NCBI GenBank assembly: GCA_013032095.1
Contig: WQBJ01000006.1
Coordinates: 1 to 64,000, forward strand
Length of the DNA stretch: 64,000 nucleotides
Origin: Ruegeria atlantica
GTDB taxonomy: Bacteria > Pseudomonadota > Alphaproteobacteria > Rhodobacterales > Rhodobacteraceae
Reading direction: 5' to 3'
A program made the position numbers and the translations under genes. Below the pieces are notes generated by a model. The model worked only from the letters and a program-made list of their open reading frames with translations, made no database searches and was not told the origin of the DNA. Shown here piece by piece: positions 25,522 to 34,099 of the stretch; positions within the stretch are counted from its first letter, which is position 1; each line of letters opens with the position of its first letter.

Positions 25522-25941
25522 ATGGCGGACAAATTGCAACTCGCGCGTCAATTCATCGAAGCCATACCTCATGCCAGAGCCCTTGGGTTAGAGCTTACTC
25601 ATATCAGTAACGGCGAAGCTGAAATCACTATGCCTTATAACGAGGCATTGATCGGAGACCCGCGAACCGGTGTGATTCACGGTGGAGCTGTGTCGACAAT
25701 GCTGGACACGTGCTGTGGTGCCGCCGTCATGAGTCATCCGACGCAGCCCTCGAGTACGGCAACCATCGACCTGCGAATTGACTACATGCGAGCGGCGACA
25801 CCCGGGCAGACCATTACCACCCGCGCAACCTGCTATCACATTACCCGAAACGTAGCGTTTGTTCGCGCGACGGCGACAGATGAAGATCGCGACAACCCTG
25901 TCGCAACCGCGTCCGGTGCTTTCACTGTGGAGGGGAAGTAA
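25522..25941 (+). CDS. PaaI-type hotdog thioesterase
   Basis: The 139-residue protein has the hotdog-fold core of the PaaI/4HBT group: VIHGGAVSTMLDTCCGAAVM with the helix that caps the active site, then TIDLRIDYMRAATPGQTITTRA. Such enzymes hydrolyse acyl-CoA or aryl-CoA thioesters. Ahead of the domain GLELTHISNGEAEITMPYN is typical. It starts a rightward operon with a second thioesterase 1 nt after its stop and a MATE exporter, next to fatty-acid oxidation genes on the other side, so acyl-CoA is a plausible substrate. Confidence 0.88.
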   Translation: MADKLQLARQFIEAIPHARALGLELTHISNGEAEITMPYNEALIGDPRTGVIHGGAVSTMLDTCCGAAVMSHPTQPSSTATIDLRIDYMRAATPGQTITTRATCYHITRNVAFVRATATDEDRDNPVATASGAFTVEGK

Positions 25942-25942
25942 C

Positions 25943-26461
25943 ATGGCCCGATCCCGCCCTGAACCCATGCAGGTCGTGAAACAGCGCCGGGATACCGCGC
26001 TGAATGCGCTGGTTGAAGGGGTTCCCTATATCCGGTTTCTGAACATCAGCTTTGATCGACGTGGCGATGAACTGACAGGTGTTCTAAATTTCGATGAAAA
26101 GCTGATCGGCAACCCGCTGTTGCCCGCGTTGCATGGCGGCGTAACCGCCGCTTTTCTGGAGGTTACAGCGGTCATCACCCTGAGCTGGGAGCGCATGTTT
26201 CCCCAAATCGAAAGCGGTGAGCTGGATGCGGCAGATATTCTGAAGTCGAAAGAGGTTCGCTTTCCGAAAACCATTGATTTCACAGTGGACTTTCTGCGCT
26301 CGGGCCTGCCGCGGGATGCCTATGCACGCGCGTTTATCAACAGGTCCGGACGCCGCTATGCCTCGGTCCGGGTTGAGGCTTGGCAGGATCATCACACCAA
26401 GCTGTTCGCGCAGGGCACAGGCCATTTCCTGATGCCACAGCCCAAAGCGGACAAAGAATAA
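25943..26461 (+). CDS. Second hotdog-fold thioesterase
   Basis: The 172-residue protein is a divergent hotdog protein: ALHGGVTAAFLEVTAVITLSWE corresponds to the HGG helix of the upstream gene, and IDFTVDFLRSGLPRDAYARAF to the following strands. It has about 30 extra residues (ERMFPQIESGELDAADILKSKE) inserted after the core helix. The ATG at 25943 lies behind AGGGGAAG. With the preceding gene it may form a heteromer; that is a guess based on tandem arrangement. Confidence 0.85.
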   Translation: MARSRPEPMQVVKQRRDTALNALVEGVPYIRFLNISFDRRGDELTGVLNFDEKLIGNPLLPALHGGVTAAFLEVTAVITLSWERMFPQIESGELDAADILKSKEVRFPKTIDFTVDFLRSGLPRDAYARAFINRSGRRYASVRVEAWQDHHTKLFAQGTGHFLMPQPKADKE

Positions 26462-26463
26462 GG

Positions 26464-27780
26464 ATGCAGCCTGGCTCGGCACCCCTCACGCATAAACGGG
26501 TGTTGAAGATCGCGGTTCCGATCGTGTTGTCCAACGCTACCGTGCCCATTCTGGGCGCGGTCGATACCGGCGTGGTCGGGCAGATGGGGCAGGCGGCGCC
26601 CATCGGCGCGGTGGGTATGGGAGCTGTAATTCTAGCCAGCATCTACTGGATCTTCGGCTTCCTGCGCATGGGCACCACTGGTTTGGCCGCTCAGGCGCGT
26701 GGGGCCGGGGACACAGCAGAGACCGGCGCGCTGTTGATGCGCGGGCTGTTGCTAGGCGGCGCGGCGGGTCTGCTCTTTGTCCTGACGCAATTTTGGGTGT
26801 TCTGGGGGGCCTTTGCGCTATCGCCTGCCAGCCCCGAAGTCGAGGCTCTGACTCGGGAATATCTGGAAATCCGCATATGGGGCGCTCCGGCAACAATTGC
26901 GCTTTACGCAGTGACGGGTTGGCTGATTGCGATTGAGCGGACCCGTGGTGTATTTGTCCTGCAGGTTTGGATGAACGGTCTGAATATCGTGCTGGACCTG
27001 TGGTTCGTGCTGGGGCTGGGTTGGGGCGTTGAAGGCGTAGCCATTGCCACCCTAATCGCTGAATGGACCGGTTTGGCGCTAGGTCTTTGGCTATGCCGAG
27101 ATGCGTTTGCTGGCAATCAATGGCGTGACTGGCCTCGGATATTCGACGGCGCGCGTCTGCGCCGGATGATGCAGGTAAACGGGGATATCATGATCCGTTC
27201 GGTGCTGGTGACCGGAGCGTTCACGACGTTTCTGTTCGTAGGTTCCGATCTGGGCGACGTGAATCTGGCTGCCAATCAGGTTTTGCTGCAATTTCTTGAG
27301 GTCACCGCTTTTGCGCTGGACGGCTTCGCCTTTTCCGCCGAGGCGCTGGTCGGCAGTGCCGTTGGCGCCCGAGATCGGTATCAAGTGCGGCGCGCGTCGA
27401 TCATGGCATCTCAATGGGGTGTAGGCGGGGCGCTCGTCCTAGGGGTCGTATTTTATATTGCCGGACCCTTTTTGATCGACCTGATGTCTACGTCGCCTGA
27501 CGTTCGGCTTGCGGCGCGGGACTACCTGATCTGGGCCGCGCTGGCCCCAGCCATCGGTGTGGCAAGTTGGATGTTCGACGGCATCTATATTGGCGCCACG
27601 TGGACCCGGGCTATGCGCAACGCAATGATTCAATCGGTTGCGATTTACGTGGTCGCGCTGTTTGTCTTGGTGCCGACACTGGGCAATCACGGGCTATGGG
27701 CCGCGCTGATGGTTCTGAACATCGCACGCGGCGTCACAATGGGCTGGCGCTATCCGAAACTGGAAGCGCAGGTGGTTTAA
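26464..27780 (+). CDS. MATE-family efflux transporter
   Basis: The 438-residue inner-membrane protein has about twelve hydrophobic segments and the MATE core patterns: IVLSNATVPILGAVDTGVVGQMG in the first helices and, in the second half, VLLQFLEVTAFALDGFAFSAEALVGSAVGARD. It resembles DinF-type exporters that expel cationic or toxic compounds in exchange for Na+ or H+. The ATG at 26464 directly follows the thioesterase stop. The end overlaps the arsC-like gene by 4 nt on the other strand. Confidence 0.9.
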   Translation: MQPGSAPLTHKRVLKIAVPIVLSNATVPILGAVDTGVVGQMGQAAPIGAVGMGAVILASIYWIFGFLRMGTTGLAAQARGAGDTAETGALLMRGLLLGGAAGLLFVLTQFWVFWGAFALSPASPEVEALTREYLEIRIWGAPATIALYAVTGWLIAIERTRGVFVLQVWMNGLNIVLDLWFVLGLGWGVEGVAIATLIAEWTGLALGLWLCRDAFAGNQWRDWPRIFDGARLRRMMQVNGDIMIRSVLVTGAFTTFLFVGSDLGDVNLAANQVLLQFLEVTAFALDGFAFSAEALVGSAVGARDRYQVRRASIMASQWGVGGALVLGVVFYIAGPFLIDLMSTSPDVRLAARDYLIWAALAPAIGVASWMFDGIYIGATWTRAMRNAMIQSVAIYVVALFVLVPTLGNHGLWAALMVLNIARGVTMGWRYPKLEAQVV

Positions 27781-28118
27781 AGAAGCGTCAACAGGTTCTC
27801 AGGCGGACGCCCGATGGCTGCCTTATCGCCTGCAATGGCCAGCGGGCGCTCGATCAAGATCGGGTTCTCGGCCATGGCGTTTATCAACTCGTCAGCAGGA
27901 GAGGTTTTGTTCAGCCCTAGTTCCTTGAACCGCTTTTCGCCCGTCCGCATCATGTCGATGGGTTCGATACCTAGTTTGCCGAGAACGGCACGTAGGTCAT
28001 CTTCTGAGGGCGCATCCTCAAGGTATTTTCGAACTTCGATCTGCGCGCCGTTCTCTTCAAGCAACGCCAAACCGGCGCGGGATTTAGAACAGCGTGGGTT
28101 GTGCCAGTAATTGATCAC
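27777..28118 (-). CDS. ArsC-family protein (arsenate reductase-like)
   Basis: The 113-residue thioredoxin-like protein carries the single N-terminal cysteine of the ArsC family in [15 protein letters not shown] and the C-terminal [24 protein letters not shown]. ArsC reduces arsenate with glutaredoxin, but many chromosomal homologues (YfgD, YffB) have other or unknown roles, and no arsenic genes are near. GTG at 28118 is chosen: AGAGG lies 7 nt ahead and it overlaps the pyrD stop as GTGA; the TTG 6 nt upstream is too close to that site. Confidence 0.8.
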   Translation of the reverse strand: MINYWHNPRCSKSRAGLALLEENGAQIEVRKYLEDAPSEDDLRAVLGKLGIEPIDMMRTGEKRFKELGLNKTSPADELINAMAENPILIERPLAIAGDKAAIGRPPENLLTLL

Positions 28119-29173
28119 AGCCAATCCTCTCTTTTACTTCCAACGGCTTGCGTGACGTTGTTGAAGCCATCCCGTGCCAGCAATTCATCAAGTCCCCGGG
28201 CGATCTCGGTCGCCAGAGAAATGCCACCATAGACCAGCGCCGTATATAGTTGCACGGCGGACGCCCCGGCGCAGATCTTGGCATAAGCCTGCTCGGCACT
28301 GCTGACACCCCCTACACCGATAAGCGGTATTTTCCCTTCGGTCAATTGACTGAGAAGGGCGAGAACGCGGGTTGATTTCTCGAACAGCGGTTCACCGGAC
28401 AGCCCGCCAGTTTCGCCTTTGTGGGAACTGAGCAGTCCGTCGCGCGACAAGGTGGTGTTGGTGGCAATCACCGCGTCTACGCCGGTCTCAGCTGCAACCT
28501 CGGCGATGTCCTGCAATTCCGCTTCGGTTAGGTCCGGAGCAATTTTCAGAAATACCGGCAAGGGGCGGGGCAGAGCGTTTCGGGTTTCGATCACGCTGCC
28601 AAGCAGAGCGCCAAGCGCGGCTTTGCCCTGCAAATCCCGCAGCTTTTCAGTGTTGGGGGATGAAACGTTGACCGTGGCGAAATCCAGATGCGCGGCACAA
28701 TGGGCCAACACCTTGGCGAAGTCACCAGGGCGGTCGTCGCTGTCTTTGTTCGCGCCAAGGTTCAGGCCGATCACGGCGTCCTTGGGGCGATCTGCCAGAC
28801 GGCGGGCCATCACCTCCATTCCTTCGTTGTTGAAGCCGAAGCGGTTGATGGCGGCCTTGTCTTCGGTCAGGCGGAACAAGCGGGGTTTTGGGTTGCCCGG
28901 CTGCGGGCGCGGGGTGACGGCTCCCACTTCGATGAAACCAAAGCCGGTGCGCGACAGAGGTGTCAGAACCTCTCCGTTCTTGTCGAAGCCTGCGGCCAGA
29001 CCAACCGGGTTGGGTAAGTCCAGCCCAGTCACGCGGGTTTTCAGGCGGGACGAACTCACCGGTCCTGGCATCGGGGCCAATCCAGCCTTCAATGCCTTGA
29101 TCGACATGCCGTGGGCGGCCTCGGGGTCCATCTTGTGCAGGACGGCGAGTCCCAGTTTTTCAGTCAGTTTCAT
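28115..29173 (-). CDS. pyrD: Dihydroorotate dehydrogenase (quinone), class 2
   Basis: The 352-residue flavoprotein oxidises dihydroorotate to orotate in pyrimidine synthesis and passes electrons to quinone. The class 2 features are the N-terminal membrane-associating helix ([20 protein letters not shown]), [11 protein letters not shown], the catalytic serine in [15 protein letters not shown] and the FMN-binding [16 protein letters not shown] with [15 protein letters not shown]. It begins in an ATGA overlap with the DUF1330 gene and is coupled to the arsC-like gene downstream. Confidence 0.96.
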   Translation of the reverse strand: MKLTEKLGLAVLHKMDPEAAHGMSIKALKAGLAPMPGPVSSSRLKTRVTGLDLPNPVGLAAGFDKNGEVLTPLSRTGFGFIEVGAVTPRPQPGNPKPRLFRLTEDKAAINRFGFNNEGMEVMARRLADRPKDAVIGLNLGANKDSDDRPGDFAKVLAHCAAHLDFATVNVSSPNTEKLRDLQGKAALGALLGSVIETRNALPRPLPVFLKIAPDLTEAELQDIAEVAAETGVDAVIATNTTLSRDGLLSSHKGETGGLSGEPLFEKSTRVLALLSQLTEGKIPLIGVGGVSSAEQAYAKICAGASAVQLYTALVYGGISLATEIARGLDELLARDGFNNVTQAVGSKREDWL

Positions 29174-29601
29174 CCGAAAGCCTCTCCGCTTTTGGTTGGT
29201 GCGCAGCGGATCAGGCGTGAGGTTTCAACTGCGGCCTGCCGGTGAATGACCGCAGCTTGGTACACCGGGTCTGTCACCATTTCCAGGAATGCATGCGCGG
29301 TAGGGTAACGAGCGATGAAAACCTCATCCCAATTCTCGTCTTGCGGCCCGATTAATGTGGTTTGATACGCACCGCGCCATAGGATCGATGCCCCTAAACG
29401 CGCGATGATCGGGGCCGTTTCCTTGCCGTAGTTGCGATAGGCCTGCGCGCCGGTCAGACCGGCATCCGCCAGATCATGACCTTCTGGGTAATTGGCCTTG
29501 GCGCGGAACTTCACCAGATTTAGCATCTCGATTGGATGATCGCGGTCCAAAATTTTGAATGCCTCGAACTGAGCGCGATCGGGGTCGATGAATACGGTCA
29601 T
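29170..29601 (-). CDS. DUF1330 family protein
   Basis: The 143-residue protein shows the ferredoxin-like dimeric alpha-beta barrel pattern of DUF1330: [15 protein letters not shown] near residue 24, then [24 protein letters not shown], and [25 protein letters not shown]. The function of the family is unknown. It overlaps DUF952 upstream and pyrD downstream by 4 nt each, the second of four tightly coupled genes. Confidence 0.85.
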   Translation of the reverse strand: MTVFIDPDRAQFEAFKILDRDHPIEMLNLVKFRAKANYPEGHDLADAGLTGAQAYRNYGKETAPIIARLGASILWRGAYQTTLIGPQDENWDEVFIARYPTAHAFLEMVTDPVYQAAVIHRQAAVETSRLIRCAPTKSGEAFG

Positions 29602-29936
29602 TCCAGCTCCTTGGGAAATTGGTGCGCCTGTCCATCAAAGGGTAAGGCCCGCGACCAGACCACATCCGTCATGTGTAGCTGGCGATAGAGATGCGGAAAC
29701 AGTGCCCCACCGCGCGAGACCTCCCACTTCAAATCGTCTCCCATAACGTCCGCGTCGCAGGCCAGCAGGGTCAAACCTTCGACCCCGGAAAAGTGCTTGG
29801 CTGCGGTCTCAGCGGCCTGTTCGGCGGTAGAGAAGTGGATATACCCGTCGGATACATCAATCGGCGCGCCGTCGGAGGCACCCTGTTCCTGCAACGTCGC
29901 CCATTCGTCGGCCCGGAAAATCTTGTAAATCAGCAT
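29598..29936 (-). CDS. DUF952 family protein
   Basis: The 112-residue protein fits the small DUF952 family: MLIYKIFRADEWATLQEQG at the start, DGYIHFSTAEQAAETAAKHFSG, then LKWEVSRGGALFPHLYRQLHMTDVV. The HFS and RGGALFPHLY patterns are family markers; the function is unknown. The ATG at 29936 follows AGGACCTT; the longer open frame upstream is arginine-rich and unlikely. It heads the DUF952-DUF1330-pyrD-arsC-like operon and diverges from the 5'-nucleotidase gene by 102 nt. Confidence 0.85.
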   Translation of the reverse strand: MLIYKIFRADEWATLQEQGASDGAPIDVSDGYIHFSTAEQAAETAAKHFSGVEGLTLLACDADVMGDDLKWEVSRGGALFPHLYRQLHMTDVVWSRALPFDGQAHQFPKELE

Positions 29937-30038
29937 AAGGTCCTGATGCCCCGCACGACGGGTAGAATCAAGCCAGATTTCCCCCTTTGACTCTTCCAGC
30001 GCGGCGGCGCACCATCGTGCCAATCAATTACAGGGAGT

Positions 30039-31622
30039 ATGAAGATGTTCACCCGTTTTCTGGCATCAGTGGCGGTGTTGGGCCTGACCGCAGGTATGGC
30101 CGCCGCCGAGTATAAGTTGACCATTTTACACACAAATGACTTTCACGCACGCTTTGAACCGATCAACAAATACGACAGTGCCTGTGATGCGGATGATCAG
30201 GCCGAGGGTAAGTGTTTTGGCGGCTCGGCCCGTTTGGTCACTGCAGTGAACGAGGCGCGGGAACGGGCAGAAAACTCGATCCTCGTTGATGGCGGCGACC
30301 AGTTCCAGGGTTCGCTTTTCTACACCTATTACAAGGGCAAGGTCGCGGCAGAATTCATGAACCGGTTGGGCTATGATGCGATGACTGTGGGCAATCATGA
30401 ATTTGACGATGGCCCAGAAGTTTTGCGCGGCTTTATAGACACTGTGGATTTCCCGGTGCTGATGTCGAATGCGGATATCCGCGACGAAGAACTGCTGACC
30501 GACAAGATCAAAAAATCGACCGTAATTGAGGTGGGTGGGCAACCGATTGGCCTTATTGGCCTAACCCCGGAAGACACGCATGACCTGGCGTCGCCAGGTC
30601 CCAATATTACGTTCTCGGACCCGGTTCCGGCAGTGCAGGCCGAGGTCGACAGGCTGAAAGGTGAGGGCGTGAACAAGATCATCGTGCTTAGCCATTCAGG
30701 CTATGGCGTTGATCAACGCGTGGCGCAGGAAACCACCGGGGTAGACGTAATCGTCGGCGGTCACTCGAACACTTATCTGTCAAACGTATCCGACAAGGCG
30801 GCAGGCCCGTACCCGACTGTCGTCAACGGTGTTCAGATCGTGCAGGCTTATGCCTACGGTAAATTCCTGGGTGAGTTGAACGTGACCTTCGACGATGACG
30901 GTAATGTGGTCGAAGCCGTCGGTGAACCCCTGATCATGGACAATACCGTGACTGAGGATCAGGCTGCCTTGGATCGTATCGCGGAGCTGGCCGTGCCGCT
31001 GGATGAAATTCGCAACAAGGTGGTGGCGAATGCCGCAGATGCCATTGAAGGTGATCGGTCAGTCTGCCGTGTGCAGGAATGCGAAATGGGTAATCTGGTC
31101 GCCGATGCCATGCTGGCGCGGGTTGCGGATCAGGGCGCACAGATCGCGATTGCCAACTCGGGCGGTTTGCGGGCGTCGATCGACCCCGGCGAGGTAACAA
31201 TGGGCGAAGTGCTGACTGTGCTGCCTTTCCAGAACACGCTTTCAACTTTTGAGATCAGTGGTCAGACCGTCATCGACGCGCTGGAAAACGGCGTCAGCCA
31301 GGTTGAAGAAGTCAAGGGTCGTTTTCCGCAAGTCGCTGGGCTGACATTTACCTGGGATCCATCCGTGGCTCCGAACGAAGGGCGCATAGCTGAGGTCATG
31401 GTTGCCGAAGGTGACGGGTTCGTGCCGATCGATCCGGCGGCGACCTATCTGGTTGTGACCAACAATTATGTTCGCAATGGTGGTGACGGCTACAGCATGT
31501 TCGAAGGCGATGACAAAAACGCCTATGACTACGGTCCTGATTTGGCGGATGTGACGGCTGAATATTTGGCCGAAAACGCACCGTACCAGCCTTATCTGGA
31601 CGGCCGTATCAAGCAGAAGTAA
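30039..31622 (+). CDS. Periplasmic 5'-nucleotidase / UshA-family metallophosphoesterase
   Basis: The 527-residue precursor has a signal peptide (about 1-23, ending AGMAAA). The metallophosphoesterase domain holds ILHTNDFHARFEP, DGGDQFQGS, TVGNHEFDDG and the histidines of VLSHSGYGVD and VGGHSNTYL. The C-terminal 5'-nucleotidase domain contains NSGGLRASIDPGEVTMG and NNYVRNGGDGYSMF. It should dephosphorylate nucleotides in the periplasm so nucleosides can be taken up, which fits the salvage operon elsewhere in the window. It could also be a CpdB-like cyclic phosphodiesterase or a UDP-sugar hydrolase. Confidence 0.92.
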   Translation: MKMFTRFLASVAVLGLTAGMAAAEYKLTILHTNDFHARFEPINKYDSACDADDQAEGKCFGGSARLVTAVNEARERAENSILVDGGDQFQGSLFYTYYKGKVAAEFMNRLGYDAMTVGNHEFDDGPEVLRGFIDTVDFPVLMSNADIRDEELLTDKIKKSTVIEVGGQPIGLIGLTPEDTHDLASPGPNITFSDPVPAVQAEVDRLKGEGVNKIIVLSHSGYGVDQRVAQETTGVDVIVGGHSNTYLSNVSDKAAGPYPTVVNGVQIVQAYAYGKFLGELNVTFDDDGNVVEAVGEPLIMDNTVTEDQAALDRIAELAVPLDEIRNKVVANAADAIEGDRSVCRVQECEMGNLVADAMLARVADQGAQIAIANSGGLRASIDPGEVTMGEVLTVLPFQNTLSTFEISGQTVIDALENGVSQVEEVKGRFPQVAGLTFTWDPSVAPNEGRIAEVMVAEGDGFVPIDPAATYLVVTNNYVRNGGDGYSMFEGDDKNAYDYGPDLADVTAEYLAENAPYQPYLDGRIKQK

Positions 31623-31637
31623 ATTCGTATCAACGCA

Positions 31638-31676
31638 AAGAAAAAGGCCGCACCATTAGATGCGGCCTTTGTTCTG
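31638..31676. terminator. Bidirectional rho-independent terminator
   Basis: AAAGGCCGCA (31644-31653) pairs with TGCGGCCTTT (31662-31671) around CCATTAGA. Rightward it is followed by GTTCTG; leftward the transcript continues into TTTTTCTTT, so it serves both the nucleotidase and the convergent sulfotransferase gene. Confidence 0.9.
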
Positions 31677-31682
31677 TGCAAG

Positions 31683-33335
31683 TTAGCTCAAGTTGTACTC
31701 AGGCCAGAGCTCCGGATCAAATCCGTCCAGCATGGGTTGCAGATGTTCGGAAACGCTCTGCCATCCACCGATAGACTTGGTGGAGATTTTATTACGGACC
31801 TGGTCAAGGCTGGCCGTTCTGACCTGCTTGGTGTTTTCTTCTGGGCGCATCATCGTTTCGCTCCAATCGATACCACAGAACGCAGCGACTTGCTGGCTGT
31901 AAGTTTTCGGATCGGCGACCAGTTTTTCATAGGGAACGGTCAGAATTCGGTCACCGAACACGGCATCCCAATGAGCCATATAACGGCGGTACATATTGGC
32001 GGAATGAGCAATGGCTTCCAGGCTCGACGCGTAACGCATCCCTCCCGCAGGAAAGCGCCGGATCCACTTGGAGAGACCGACGTCGCGCGGGTCCCGCAGC
32101 ATGTTGATGACTTTTGCATTAGGGAAGGCGGCCAGCAGGAAGCCCGCGCGCTGGAAATTGTGCGGCATTTTATCGACAAAGGCGACCGATCCATCGGGGA
32201 TTGGCGGCATCAGCTTGCGGAATTCCTGCGCATAGTCAGATGCGTCTGTCACTGTAAACGCCGTTTGACTTTCAACAAACCGATGAGACAAGTCTGCACC
32301 CAACGTCAGTTCTCCGCATCCGGCGATTTCAGGGGCAGAACTGAGCATCATTTCCATTAGTGTAGTGCCCGAACGAGGTTGTCCCAGCACAAAAATCGGC
32401 ACCGGCGCTTCGCTTTCACCACAGGTCGGAACCTCAGTGCCGATGGGGAAAAGACTGGTAATGTTGTGTAGCTTTTTCTCTTCCTCAGCGAAGTTATACG
32501 GGTTGCTATCGTGTTGAATCGCATTGGCCTTGGCAAATTGCGGAAGCGCGGCATCCAGACCAGCGGTTTTGGACAACAAGTGAGCCTTTGCAAACTCAAG
32601 CTCAAGCAACTCATTGTCGTTGTTTGAGATGGCGGCCTCAACTGCGCCCATAAGCTCTGTCGCTTCATCTTTGCTGATCATAGTCGACAACTGCAGCAGC
32701 GATGCAGAATGCTCGGGCTTCTCCTGCAGAATGCGCCACAGAATCTCGGCTGATCCTTTCTTGTCGCCACTTTGATGCAAGTTGATCGCTTTTTGGAAGG
32801 CAATCTTGTTATCATCCGGTTCCAATTCATAGGCACGGTCGATATCGCGCGAATTGTCTTCTACGAACCCGATTTTGGCAAGAGCCCGTGCCCGTTTGAA
32901 CAGCAGGTCGACATTGTCTGGGTCGGTTTCCAGCTTGCTGGTCGCGTGCTCTACGATCGAACGCCAGTTGCTGCCCTTCAGGTGGATTTCATCCAGAACG
33001 CGGTTCAGCTCTTTGTTGTTGGGGAACTGTTCAAGCTTTTGCTCGGTATATTCCAGCGCCTTGGGAATCTGCCCGGTTTGCATCAGCGCATTTGCCAGGT
33101 TTTCCACAAATTGCGGATCGTCCGGTTTCATCCGGGATGCCTCGACGAAATGCGGAATGGACTTTTTGTACTGTTTCAGCTCTGTCAACACAAAGCCCGA
33201 GATCGCGTGGAAATCTGAATCTTTAGGGAATTTTTTAATGCCCAACTGCGCTTTTTTCAGCGCCTGTTGCAGCTTACCTGCGTCCAACGCGGCCACCGCC
33301 TTGCCTTTGAGGGTTTTCGCTGTTTGATTTTGCAT
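31683..33335 (-). CDS. TPR-containing sulfotransferase
   Basis: The 550-residue protein joins N-terminal tetratricopeptide repeats (about residues 5-230, helical pairs such as AVAALDAGKLQQALKKAQLG and FVENLANALMQTGQIPKALEY) to a sulfotransferase domain (about 300-550). The PAPS loop is VLGQPRSGTTLMEMML and the 3'-phosphate element is MLRDPRDVGLSKWIRRF. No signal peptide or membrane helix is visible. This design resembles bacterial relatives of protein tyrosine or carbohydrate sulfotransferases. The ATG at 33335 has CGGGG upstream; the frame extends further but into the promoter of the divergent gene. Confidence 0.88.
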   Translation of the reverse strand: MQNQTAKTLKGKAVAALDAGKLQQALKKAQLGIKKFPKDSDFHAISGFVLTELKQYKKSIPHFVEASRMKPDDPQFVENLANALMQTGQIPKALEYTEQKLEQFPNNKELNRVLDEIHLKGSNWRSIVEHATSKLETDPDNVDLLFKRARALAKIGFVEDNSRDIDRAYELEPDDNKIAFQKAINLHQSGDKKGSAEILWRILQEKPEHSASLLQLSTMISKDEATELMGAVEAAISNNDNELLELEFAKAHLLSKTAGLDAALPQFAKANAIQHDSNPYNFAEEEKKLHNITSLFPIGTEVPTCGESEAPVPIFVLGQPRSGTTLMEMMLSSAPEIAGCGELTLGADLSHRFVESQTAFTVTDASDYAQEFRKLMPPIPDGSVAFVDKMPHNFQRAGFLLAAFPNAKVINMLRDPRDVGLSKWIRRFPAGGMRYASSLEAIAHSANMYRRYMAHWDAVFGDRILTVPYEKLVADPKTYSQQVAAFCGIDWSETMMRPEENTKQVRTASLDQVRNKISTKSIGGWQSVSEHLQPMLDGFDPELWPEYNLS

Positions 33336-33390
33336 GTTACCCCGTGACACCCTGTGCCTGTATGAAACGATTGATGATGGTTCATTACCC

Positions 33391-34056
33391 ATGTGCGGAC
33401 GGTTTGCAATAACCCTTCCCAATGACGCGATGGCGCAGCTGTTTTCTGCGCGACCAGCGAATACGCTGCCACAGGTTCCGAATTTTAACGTGTGCCCTAC
33501 AAATCAGGTGCACGTCGTGCGCACAGCTGAGACCGGCCGCAGGCTGGATCCGTTGCGTTGGGGATTTCTGCCGCATTGGTACAAAACCGAGACAGCGGGG
33601 CCTTTATTGATCAATGCGCGGGCCGAAACTCTGGCTGAAAAGCCCGCCTTTCGCGCGGCCTGCCGCGAACGGCGCTGCCTGATCGTTGCGACTGGCTTCT
33701 ATGAATGGACCAAGACCGAGAAGGGCAACCGCTTGCCTTGGTATATCCATCGCAAAGATGGTGCGCCGATCGCGTTTGCCGGCGTCTGGCAAGACTGGGG
33801 CGCTGACGAGGCTCGGCAGGGCACCTGCGCCATTGTGACAACGCCCGCCAACCGCCACCTTGGCTCCATCCACCACCGAATGCCGCTTGTTCTAGAACCA
33901 GATGACTGGCCACTGTGGCTGGGTGAGGTGGGAAAGGGTGCAGCTCGTCTGATGGCGCCCGGAGCCGAAGGCGTACTGGAGTATTACCGTGTTGATCCGG
34001 CAGTGAATTCAAACCGGGCCAGTGGGCCGGCCCTGATCGAGCCGATCACGGCCTGA
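33391..34056 (+). CDS. SRAP domain protein (abasic-site DNA-protein crosslinking, YedK/HMCES-like)
   Basis: The 221-residue protein begins MCGRFA, so cleavage of Met exposes the catalytic Cys2 that forms a thiazolidine with abasic sites in single-stranded DNA. The other active residues are present: Asn75 in INARAET, Glu105 in TGFYEWTK and a histidine near 161 in HHRMPLVL. The start at 33391 is fixed by the need for Cys2; an open frame 19 codons longer exists upstream but would hide it. It is head-to-head with the TPR-sulfotransferase gene with 55 nt between. It protects replication forks from abasic lesions in related systems. Confidence 0.93.
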   Translation: MCGRFAITLPNDAMAQLFSARPANTLPQVPNFNVCPTNQVHVVRTAETGRRLDPLRWGFLPHWYKTETAGPLLINARAETLAEKPAFRAACRERRCLIVATGFYEWTKTEKGNRLPWYIHRKDGAPIAFAGVWQDWGADEARQGTCAIVTTPANRHLGSIHHRMPLVLEPDDWPLWLGEVGKGAARLMAPGAEGVLEYYRVDPAVNSNRASGPALIEPITA

Positions 34057-34099
34057 GGTGCTCCTTTTCATTTTCAGAAACGCAAGATAGACCTCTGAC

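Noticed and set aside
27777-28118. Arsenic resistance locus
   Set aside because: Only a single ArsC-like gene is present, coupled to pyrD, with no arsR, arsB or acr3 nearby; a YfgD/YffB-like role is as likely.
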